Positions 28,583 through 37,400 of a stretch of DNA of 46,104 nt are shown here, piece after piece. Origin of the DNA: Bacteroidota bacterium (GTDB taxonomy: Bacteria; Bacteroidota; Bacteroidia; Chitinophagales; Saprospiraceae); assembly GCA_963169325.1 (NCBI GenBank), contig CAUJEY010000243.1, forward strand, positions 1 through 46,104, read 5' to 3'. Every line of letters begins with the position of its first letter. Within the stretch, counting starts at the first letter, position 1. Position numbers and translations under genes: made by a program. A model generated the notes under the pieces. That model had not been told where the DNA came from. It saw only the letters and a program-made list of their open reading frames with translations, and made no database searches.

Positions 28583-31477
28583 ATGTTTTATAAGGGCATG
28601 GCGATGCTCATCGCTATTGTTTGGAGTTGGAGATCGGCTGATCTGCATGCACAGGTAAACGGGGACTCCGACGTGCTTTGGGCGCGCATCGCCGCCCGCC
28701 TGAGGCAGCCGGGTAGTGACACGGCCCGTTACTTTATCATAGACGAAGTGCGCAACCATTGTAAGGGTGATTACGATTGCCTCAAACGTAGTTATGATTT
28801 TGTGCTGCGAAACTTGGAAGGGCGGTTCAAACACTTTTCAGGGGTCGTGGTGGCTAAAGAAATGGCCGATCTTGCCGGAGAAAATGAAGATATTGATGCA
28901 CAAACCAGCGCAACAGGACGTTTGTCGGCAATTTATGGCTTTATGGGCAACAAAAAGATGCAAGCCTTGTATCAGGAACAGTTGTTGTCGCTTTACGAAC
29001 AGGCAGGAAATGCCAAGATGGTGATCCAGACCAAGGCCACGATACTGGAAGGCCGCGTGTGGTACCTGAATGAGGCAGCGGATGTGCTGCCGGAAATGAA
29101 AAAAATCCTACACCAGGCCATAGAGGCAGGCTACACGGATATCGCAAACAGGTTCCGGATCCGGATAAAATATGTGTGCGAAGAATTTGGCTTTGACGAT
29201 GAACTGAGAGAACAGGTGGAGGCGCTTGAAAAAATACCTTTGTCCGCCCCCCTCCGGCCCCCGGAGTATCATATTGCTTTTCACGCAGCCAGCGGCCGGG
29301 CCGACCTGTTACTAAAGGAAAAAAAATACGATCAGGCCAAAAATGCCTACCTGAAAGCCCTGGGCATTTTTCAATCTGCGGACAAATCCCACCACGATAC
29401 CTGGCTGCAAATTTATGCCTTGTTCCGCCTTGCCAAATTGGAATGGGAACGCCGGAATGCCGCGGAAGCCAAAAGGTTTCTGGATGAAGCCTATACTATC
29501 GCGGATACAACGGATATGCACGACCGGGCAATCATGTACCTGGGGATGAAAGCGGAAATTGCCGAAGCCGAAAAAAACTATGCGGATGCCTACCGCTTCA
29601 CGCGCGAAATGATATCCCGTCAGGCAATATTAGACAGTTTGTCCGAAGGATTCGATATGGAGAAATATCACATCCAGCTGGAACGGGAAAAACTAGAGTC
29701 CGAAAAAACAAACCAGGCGCTCGAACTGAGCCTGCGCAAAAACCAGTTGAGGTCGAGTATGGTCATTGGCGGGCTGGCCGGGTTGTTGGCCCTGGCGCTT
29801 TTATTCGGCTTGTACAAGCAGCGGCAGGGCAGGAGGAGAATCGCAGCGCAGTACGACCTCATTGAGCGGCAAACCGAACAACTCAAAACCCTCGACGCCG
29901 CCAAATCCCGTTTTTTCGCCAACGTAAGCCACGAACTGCGCACCCCGCTCACGCTGCTGTTGGGCCCGGTGGATATTCTGCTTAAAGAAAACCGGCTCGC
30001 CGAAAAAGAAAACCGGCTGCTGCAAATGGCCCGGCGCAACGGCGAGCAGCTCCGGCAACTGATCAACGAGATACTCGACCTGCGCAAGCTGGAAACGGGT
30101 AACATGGAACTGCGCCCGGAGCCTACGGCCCCGCTCCCCTTCTTCCGCAATTACGCTGCCCAGTTCGAATCGCTGGCCGAACGAAAGCGCATCCGGTTTT
30201 TGTTCGAAACGAGCGTCGATCCCGGTTCGACCGCACTCCTCGACCGCGAAAAATGCCGGCAGATTTTGTTCAATTTGTTGTCTAATGCCTTCAAGTTCAC
30301 ACCCGAAGGCGGGAATATTGGGGTAACCCTGGAAATTTCACGGGGGATACTGCACCTGAGCGTTGCCGATACCGGACCCGGCATTCATCCCGACGACCTG
30401 CCGCACGTGTTCAACCGGTTCTTTCAGACCAACCGCCCCGACAAACCCGCCGAGGGCGGCACAGGCATCGGTCTCAATCTGTGCCAGGAGTACACCCGCT
30501 TGTTCGGCGGCACGATAACGGCCGACAGCGCCTTGGGCCGGGGTTCGGTTTTTCGCGTGGCTTTTCCGGTGAAGGTGGTACAAATGGAGGCGCTGCAAAA
30601 CGCCGGTGAAGATCACCAGGTAGAAATTGTCGCGACTGCGCACAACACAGGCCCGGCGCCGGCGCCCGGCTTTGTCGCTGCCTTGCCGGAAACGCGGCCG
30701 CACCCCGCGGCCGATTCGCCCAAACCCACTATCCTGGTGGTGGAAGACAATCCCGACCTGCAAGAGTACATCCGGCTGATCCTGTCTGAAAAATATAATG
30801 TTGTTACTGCCGGACATGGGCAGGCCGCTCTCGACAGCCTATTGCCTGATGCCAATTGCCAACTGGTACTCTCCGACCTCATGATGCCCGTCATGGACGG
30901 CTACCAACTCCTGGAGCGACTCAAATCCGACGACGTCACCCGGCACATCCCCGTTATTATGCTCACTGCCCGGGCGGAAGCGCAGGACAGACTCAAAGCC
31001 CTGCGCATCGGCGTGGACGATTACCTGACCAAACCCTTCGACGAGGAAGAACTGCTGGCGCGCATCGAAAACCTGCTGAAAAACCAAGCCGCCCGGCAAC
31101 AAGAAGTCGCCGCCGAAGCCGGGGTGGAAATGCCTCGCCCGGTGATGTCGTTGCCCGACCGGGAATGGCTGGAAACCTTCGAGGCTTACGTCCAAAAACA
31201 TTTTTCCAGCGATATACTCAGCGTCTCGGCACTCGCATACGAATTCGCCATGAGCGAATCCACCCTGCTGCGCCAGCTGAAACGCCTGGTCGGGCTTACG
31301 CCGATGCAGTACCTGCAGGAGGTCCGGCTGGAGGAGGCCCGGCGCTTGCTGGAAAACCGGGTGTGCAATTCTGTGACCGAGGTAGCTTCCAGGGTAGGTT
31401 ATGCCGACGCGCGCGCCTTGGCGCGGAGCTTCCGGGCGCGGTTTGGGAAGTTGCCCTCGGCGTGGCTACAGGCCTGA
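28583..31477 (+). CDS. hybrid histidine kinase with TPR sensor and AraC-type output
   Basis: A 964-residue regulator: signal peptide (MFYKGMAMLIAIVW...LHAQ), about 350 residues of TPR-like paired helices facing the periplasm (AKNAYLKALGIFQSADKSHH, AKRFLDEAYTIADTTDM), one membrane helix (MVIGGLAGLLALALLFGLY), histidine kinase with His450 in NVSHELRTPLTLLLG, ATPase with GGTGIGLNLCQEY, receiver with Asp765 in VLSDLMMPVMDGY, and an AraC-type HTH (MQYLQEVRLEEARRLLE...RARFGKLPSAWL). The kinase-to-HTH half resembles the 7.5-kb regulator but lacks the repeat insertions, so it serves as an internal reference for them. The sensor half is unrelated (TPR, not propeller), so the signal differs. Targets are unknown. 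Confidence 0.92.
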   Translation: MFYKGMAMLIAIVWSWRSADLHAQVNGDSDVLWARIAARLRQPGSDTARYFIIDEVRNHCKGDYDCLKRSYDFVLRNLEGRFKHFSGVVVAKEMADLAGENEDIDAQTSATGRLSAIYGFMGNKKMQALYQEQLLSLYEQAGNAKMVIQTKATILEGRVWYLNEAADVLPEMKKILHQAIEAGYTDIANRFRIRIKYVCEEFGFDDELREQVEALEKIPLSAPLRPPEYHIAFHAASGRADLLLKEKKYDQAKNAYLKALGIFQSADKSHHDTWLQIYALFRLAKLEWERRNAAEAKRFLDEAYTIADTTDMHDRAIMYLGMKAEIAEAEKNYADAYRFTREMISRQAILDSLSEGFDMEKYHIQLEREKLESEKTNQALELSLRKNQLRSSMVIGGLAGLLALALLFGLYKQRQGRRRIAAQYDLIERQTEQLKTLDAAKSRFFANVSHELRTPLTLLLGPVDILLKENRLAEKENRLLQMARRNGEQLRQLINEILDLRKLETGNMELRPEPTAPLPFFRNYAAQFESLAERKRIRFLFETSVDPGSTALLDREKCRQILFNLLSNAFKFTPEGGNIGVTLEISRGILHLSVADTGPGIHPDDLPHVFNRFFQTNRPDKPAEGGTGIGLNLCQEYTRLFGGTITADSALGRGSVFRVAFPVKVVQMEALQNAGEDHQVEIVATAHNTGPAPAPGFVAALPETRPHPAADSPKPTILVVEDNPDLQEYIRLILSEKYNVVTAGHGQAALDSLLPDANCQLVLSDLMMPVMDGYQLLERLKSDDVTRHIPVIMLTARAEAQDRLKALRIGVDDYLTKPFDEEELLARIENLLKNQAARQQEVAAEAGVEMPRPVMSLPDREWLETFEAYVQKHFSSDILSVSALAYEFAMSESTLLRQLKRLVGLTPMQYLQEVRLEEARRLLENRVCNSVTEVASRVGYADARALARSFRARFGKLPSAWLQA

Positions 31478-31658
31478 CCAGAGGTATTTTGCCTTTCCAA
31501 CCCGCATTTTGACGGATTTAGCTACAAAGTTGACGGATTTGGCCTGTTAGGAGGGGATATTTTTGCCCTGTTCCGTCCTCGCATTGGAATCTGTTTGCCA
31601 GTTACCGGCAGACCGGACGAGTTCTTGTTCATCCGTTCCTTAACATTCCATCTTGCCT

Positions 31659-31748
31659 ATGAAAGTAAAAAAAACACTCATCGTCAGTCGCGAGCTGCCG
31701 CTGGTTTCCGGCATGGGAATCGTGACAGAAGACCTTGTGGTAAATTGA
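31659..31748 (+). CDS. possible 29-residue peptide gene
   Basis: The open frame begins MKVKKTLIVSRELPLVSGMG and continues for nine residues to TGA. It has no recognised family. Support: a CATCTTGC box and a CTTG 21 bases upstream of it just before the ATG, an A-rich codon start, and a rho-independent terminator beginning eight bases after the stop. It lies 181 bases after the TPR hybrid kinase on the same strand, so it could also be an untranslated tail of that transcript. The basic start with a small hydrophobic and acidic remainder could suit a short peptide, but no function can be given. Confidence 0.4.
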   Translation: MKVKKTLIVSRELPLVSGMGIVTEDLVVN

Positions 31749-31756
31749 ACTGAAGT

Positions 31757-31791
31757 GGCCGTCTATATGCTGGACGGCCGCTTCGTTTTTA
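31757..31791 (+). terminator. rho-independent terminator
   Basis: A 7-bp GC-rich stem (GGCCGTC/GACGGCC, loop TATATGCTG) is followed by GCTTCGTTTTT. The T-run is on the plus strand. The hairpin overlaps the stop codon of the convergent gene, and there is no matching T-run for the minus strand. Confidence 0.75.
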
Positions 31792-33232
31792 AACGCAACA
31801 CTTCTTCACGTTTCAATTTCAGCCAATTCAAGGCCTGTATGTTTAGTTCCTGGTCCAGGATGTTTTCCAGATTTTTAGGATCGGGATCGGGATCGGTATA
31901 ATATTTAGCCAGCGTCCGGGATATTTGTACGAACCGCAGAAAAGCGGTCATGTTGGACTTCGACCAAATCTTATCCCGGTTCAGCCATTTTTCGAAGGTG
32001 TCGAAGGAATGGAACAGATAGGCATGATAAGATGCATCCTTCAGGTAAAGATCGAAATACGCCTGGGTAGCCAGTACCCGGCCGATCAGTTGAAAGTTTG
32101 GCGCTCTAAATTCATACCCTTGTAAAATAGCCAGGCAGGACTCCGGGCCGTTGCGCCAGTAGGCGGTATGGGCGTCGGCCCATCGGGCGCAATCGTCCCG
32201 GACTTCTTCGGCGAGGCAAACCGTATACGTGCCGGTAAAGTGGCCGGTAAAATCGAAGGTTCCTTTTGTATTACTCGCGGTCACGATCGTCAAATAGGTA
32301 TTGCTCGTCATCTTTCCCTGATTCAAAACGGCGCCCGTGGTCAGGCCCAATTGATAGAGCGGCAGGCTCTCGGTGATATCGAGGGCGCCGGTTTTTATCA
32401 GCTGTTTGGCGTCGTTCAGCAGCGACAAAAGATGTATGTTTTGTTCCCGCGCATTCAGCGCGTCGAAGCGCTCCAGAAAGGCGGTCTGCAGTTGCAGGAA
32501 TTGCGGGAGCAGGTTTTCTTCCCCGGCATCGGCAAAACGCATCCGGTACAGCTCCAGCGCGGGGTGCCGGATGCCGTCGGCCGCGGTAAACCATTTATTT
32601 AATTCCGACGGCACGTCATGGGGTTCCTCTTCGAAGAGCCGGTTTCGAAAGATCATTTCGTTGATGACGGCCGCTTTTTCCAGCAGGTAAAGCAGGTCGA
32701 TCTGCGCGCCCATCTGCACGACCGTCGCATGACCCGCTTGCCCGCGCAGCCCCTGGCCGGGGTGGTGGTACATCCGGCGGTGCAGGCGCAGTAAGCTCAA
32801 GTGGTCTTTCCAGTCTTTTACTTCCCTGGACTCCAGCCGGTCGATTTCGCAGCAGGCATCCCGGAAAAACCAGTCGTCGAGCTCCCGGCTCTGGAATTCC
32901 TGTATCAGGAGTTCTTTTTGCAAGTGGTGTTCACCGGAGAAGCGCTGGAAAACGAGAAATTTTTCTGCCGCTAAGTAGGCTTCCGACAAGAGGTTGTTCA
33001 TCCGGCGCTCGCTGAATTTTCCGTCGGGCAGCACCTGACGGAACAATTTTTCTTTGGTCAGTTTGGTATCCGAAAAACCGGGGTAATACGGCTTGAGCCG
33101 GGTCAGGAGCCGGATCAGGTTTTTGTTGGTGTTGCACCAGGGGGATTGGAGCCAAGTCTCAAAATCTTTTAACTCCACCGGCTCCATGGTTTGGAGGATG
33201 CGAAAAAATTTTGTGGAAAAAATGGCAGCCAT
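31763..33232 (-). CDS. hypothetical protein, helical, unrecognised family
   Basis: A 489-residue protein from the ATG giving MAAIFSTKFFRILQTMEPVE. An upstream ATG would add 12 residues; the later one is preferred because FSTKFFRILQTME looks like the true amphipathic start. There is no signal peptide or membrane helix. It is rich in aromatic and charged residues and appears entirely alpha-helical, with repeated L-x(2,3)-L patterns suggestive of a TPR-like solenoid (for example LLRLHRRMYHHPGQ, LLSLLNDAKQLIKTGALDIT). WLQSPWCNTNKNLIRLL near the start is distinctive. I do not recognise the family. It is convergent with the possible 29-residue gene and stands alone on its strand. Confidence 0.75.
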   Translation of the reverse strand: MAAIFSTKFFRILQTMEPVELKDFETWLQSPWCNTNKNLIRLLTRLKPYYPGFSDTKLTKEKLFRQVLPDGKFSERRMNNLLSEAYLAAEKFLVFQRFSGEHHLQKELLIQEFQSRELDDWFFRDACCEIDRLESREVKDWKDHLSLLRLHRRMYHHPGQGLRGQAGHATVVQMGAQIDLLYLLEKAAVINEMIFRNRLFEEEPHDVPSELNKWFTAADGIRHPALELYRMRFADAGEENLLPQFLQLQTAFLERFDALNAREQNIHLLSLLNDAKQLIKTGALDITESLPLYQLGLTTGAVLNQGKMTSNTYLTIVTASNTKGTFDFTGHFTGTYTVCLAEEVRDDCARWADAHTAYWRNGPESCLAILQGYEFRAPNFQLIGRVLATQAYFDLYLKDASYHAYLFHSFDTFEKWLNRDKIWSKSNMTAFLRFVQISRTLAKYYTDPDPDPKNLENILDQELNIQALNWLKLKREEVLRLKTKRPSSI

Positions 33233-33461
33233 ACTTGTGGTAGATATGTGCCGGTAAACATAAGGCAATCAAATATTTAAACTTATAAATTGGCCGAATT
33301 ATTAACTTTTTTTTGTGGTAAGCGCTCTAAAATGTCTTTGGCGGCCGGGAGACATTTATAACATATTTCGGCATCGATCGGGCATGTGCGTATTTGCCCT
33401 GTACATTTTTAGCCAGAACTACCGGACGTTCAGTCCTTTCACTTAAAAACGTCGCCTGACC

Positions 33462-34334
33462 ATGCAGTCATTAAGGTTATCTTTCTCCGGGGCATTCGCC
33501 CTCGCGGCACTCGCGCTTTTCTCTTTCGGGTGCAACTCCAAGCCCGCGGCAGAAAAATCTGCTGCGCCCGAGTCGGCGCCTGCCGCCACCGCCCCTATGC
33601 CGGCTCAAACAGACAATTCGGCTGATGCTACCCAGCCCGCGGCAACGGATACCGCCGCCCCCCCTACTCCTGCCACCACTCCTGCCACTCCTGCCGGCAA
33701 CACAGATGATCTTCCCAACCGAACCCTCAGCGAAAATAAAATAGGCACGCAACTGATTTACATATCGGAGTCCATCACGGCGCAACAATTGCCTTACATC
33801 GTGGGCGGGCCCGCGCTGCAGGATTGTTCCGGCATTTTCCTGCGCATCACCGACAGCCTTAAGGCAAGGATTCCCGCCCTGGCCGACAAATCGAAGTACA
33901 CCTTTCCCAATGCCAACGAGCACCGTTCCTCCCGCGGCATTGCCCGTTGGTACCACGAGCACGGCAACCTGCACATCGTGGAGGACGGGAAAGCGGAGGC
34001 TAACCGGATTCACCCCGGAAGCGTCATGTTTTTTGCCAACACCGACCAGCACTATTCCAATATGAACATTGACCTCTTAGCCGGCCCCCCAAGCGGTGTC
34101 CCCAAAGGCGTGATCATGCACATCGCCACCGTGGTATCCGTGGTGAAAGATGATGCCGGCAACGTGATCAAATACACCATGATGCACGGCAGAAACACGA
34201 AAAACCCCGCCTCGGCCTCCGGCGGCAACTGCGATTGCGGCGCAACCACCGGAAAACAGCACGAGAAGTTCCCCTTCGGCAACTGGAACCAGCAGTGGGT
34301 GGCGGTGGCGAATATTGAAACGCCGGTGGAGTAG
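33462..34334 (+). CDS. NlpC/P60-like lipoprotein with Ala/Pro/Thr linker
   Basis: A 290-residue lipoprotein: lipobox FSFGC (Cys24), then a linker of about 60 residues made almost only of Ala, Pro, Thr and Asp, then a compact domain. The domain opens with QLPYIVGGPALQDCSGIFLR, in which DCSG matches the nucleophile motif of NlpC/P60 cysteine peptidases, and continues with GVPKGVIMHIATVVSV, which could supply the histidine. A role in cleaving peptidoglycan peptides in the envelope would follow, but the match is by motif only and the domain is diverged. The start is preceded by a clear gap of 229 bases from the divergent gene. It ends 74 bases before the VHL-repeat giant and could share its transcript. 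Confidence 0.65.
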   Translation: MQSLRLSFSGAFALAALALFSFGCNSKPAAEKSAAPESAPAATAPMPAQTDNSADATQPAATDTAAPPTPATTPATPAGNTDDLPNRTLSENKIGTQLIYISESITAQQLPYIVGGPALQDCSGIFLRITDSLKARIPALADKSKYTFPNANEHRSSRGIARWYHEHGNLHIVEDGKAEANRIHPGSVMFFANTDQHYSNMNIDLLAGPPSGVPKGVIMHIATVVSVVKDDAGNVIKYTMMHGRNTKNPASASGGNCDCGATTGKQHEKFPFGNWNQQWVAVANIETPVE

Positions 34335-34408
34335 GAGTATCACGCATCTTCTCAAACTATTCAAAAACTGTAACGAAACGTAATCATTTATTATCAAAAA
34401 TTAATTTT

Positions 34409-37400
34409 ATGGGCAAGACAATACAATTCAAAAATTGCATAAACATAGCGGTGGCTGTACACCTCGACTTCCCGGACAATGAAAGAGTTGTTGGCGTCAT
34501 TTGGCCAAATGACACGCTGACAATTGAAGCTGACAAGGCATCCAGATATCCGGTTTATTGTTTTTGCAGCCGTATCGGACGTAGACCACCTGAACTAAGC
34601 CCAAGGTATACATATGACCCCGCCTTTCCTGATGGAGTAGTACACGAAATTAAATTCTCAAAAGAGGAAAGTATTACTTACGGTCAAATGCGTGTTGAAA
34701 ATACATCAAATCTGGATTTATACCTGGAAAGATTTGATTCAGTCAATTTTTACAGGGTTGGATTAATTAAATCTTATTCGGAAGAAGCGTTCTATTGTTC
34801 CGTGAACCAGCCTCATATTTTGCGTGATGCCTACAGCGGACAGATAGTCGATTACTTCCCTCCTCCTAAACCTAATATATATGGCCAAGTGACCTATTCT
34901 TATAGAGATAATCCCTCGGTAGCGCCATTAAAAAATATCAAACCGGTCACCCTTCGATTCATTAATTGTTTAAATAAAAAGACAGTTATTTCCAACCGAG
35001 GAATTGGACTTGCATGGATTGACGTTGGTGGAATTAAGGAGATTAATTCTCATACAGGAGAGGTGCTTTCTTATGGCGTTACATCTTATCATTACGAATG
35101 GAGTGATAATTACGATTATTTTCCTAGCACAGAAGATAAACAAAATGTATTTATATATTATAAAAAGGAAGGCTTTGAAGTATCCTTTTACAACCAAATG
35201 AACTTATTATTGAAGGCATACCTGGTGGTAAACGGTGAAAGGCATTTCTTTGGCGAAATAGCCCCGCACGACATCTTCACCCGTTATTCGTACAAAGGCG
35301 CGGAGTGGCAATTTACCGCAAAATTTGGAGATGAGGAGACCGGAATGATCCATCAAACGGTCATAGGGGAAGCCGGCACCTACAACATCAACGGCAATCA
35401 TTTGGGACAAGCCATTTTGGCGGAAAGCAAGACCAGAACTGTCAGGCTGAGCAATCAATCCCCCTTTGAAGTCAACATTCAGGAGAAGACAACGGATGAG
35501 CGCCTCGGCGATGTTTTAGGCGCCATACCTCCGGGAGGCGCTAAAGATTTTACCATCCAGGTAGGAAAAACACTGGAAGCCAGGGATAAGTATAGCAATC
35601 ATCGTATTGCCCAGTTGGTGGTGCCTCACGGCGATGGAATATTTAACTATGACATCCAACTCAAGTCATGGAACAGCCAACATGCCGCAAAACTTTCCAT
35701 CTATAATCGGACGAGTATCTTGCTGGATGTATTTTGGTTGGACTATGATGGCAAAGAGCAAAAAATCACAGAAATCGCTCCGGGAGGCGCCACGCGCCTG
35801 GAAACGTATTTGACACACCCCTGGATCATCAAAGACCGGCGAAGCGGCCGGATCATAGAGCGCATTTATGTGAAACAGCGGGACGAAGTGGTGGATATCC
35901 GGGGTTTTGGCGTCACGCCCAAAGAAGGGCAGCCCGAAGTAAAAATCAATTTCAGGAACAAACTTCCGTTTGCCGTGGACTTGTATAAAGTTACGGCAGC
36001 ACACCAGGAAGAATTCCTGAAGACTATGCCCCCCGAGGAGTCTTATCAGATGACGAACCAAAACGCCACGCCCGTCCGGATCAGGGAGTTTCAGTCACAG
36101 GCGGAAATAGAGCTATATGTGCCCGGTACGGCGCCGGTGCAAAATTTGGATATTCAACTAAAAGCCCCTGAATCCGCTCGGAAAACAGCAGTAGAAATTA
36201 TCAATTTATCCGTATTCAAAGTAGAGGTCTTTAAGTTTGATACCAACGGCAGCCCCCAAAAAGTGACTGAATTAAAATCGCGAATGTCAAAAAAACTATC
36301 CGATGTCATCGTCGGGCAGCCGTTTTATTTACAGGAAGCCGATAGTGGAACAGTGGTCGGTTATTTTGTGAGTACGGTACCCCCCCTGCGCTTTGAGTTT
36401 TCAGGCATCACTCTTCGTTCTGTATATTCTCCGCAGGCGAACAGGGTCACTTTTGAAAATTTATCCGGTTTTGACATTGATGTTTATTGGATGAACTTTA
36501 AGGGCGAGGAAGAACTCAAGGGTCACATGGCGCCGAAATCGAAATCGAATAACAGGTTGGTCATCGGGGATGCCAGAATTGGCCATATCTATGTTTTCAG
36601 AGAACAAACGTCTAATACTTTTTTGGACGAAAAAATTCTTTACAGCAGCAGAGATAGTCAGACCATACAAATAAATCCTCAGATCATCTCGCAAACCGAG
36701 CGGGCGCCGGACCAGTTATGGCCCGGTGAAGTTGCGCTGTTTACACAACCGAATTATAAAGGAACGGCCTATATCTTTCACAAAGATGTCTATGGTGCCA
36801 TCCAAGAGATCAATGACAAGGTTCAGTCCATCAAATTAGGGCCGGGCACGGCATTGACCGCTTTTAAGGATTATAAATTTGGAGGGGAAAATGATGTTTT
36901 TTATATGGACACGCCGGATCTCTCGGAGACTGATATCAAATACTCGATGTCGTCTTTTCAGATTTCAACTATTACGCCGGAGTTGGCGTCCGGTATTTCG
37001 GCCATTTCCCGCCTGACGGAGGAGCCCGTCATTACACCTAACGGAGGAAAGAATACAATTAGTTACCGATCCGTTTTTCGAACCACCCTCAGTTTCCCCA
37101 CGGTGGTTTCGGCGGTGGATATTTTTGCCACGGAAGAAACCAAATTTACAGTTGGCAATAAAGAATACACGGTTGATCCGGTCAGGCACGCCCGAATTCA
37201 CATAAGCAGTACGAAACAAATCGTACTGACTACCCCGGCTACAAAACTTCGGGAATCCATTTTAATGCTGCGCACGGACACCATGCACACGAGTGAGCGA
37301 TTTTTTGTTTTTCAGGATGTGGACGCCCATAAAAAATTGGCTAAATTGGAAGCAGGCGCATTCGCCAGGAACAAAGCCAAACTGGGCATCAACGGCAATT

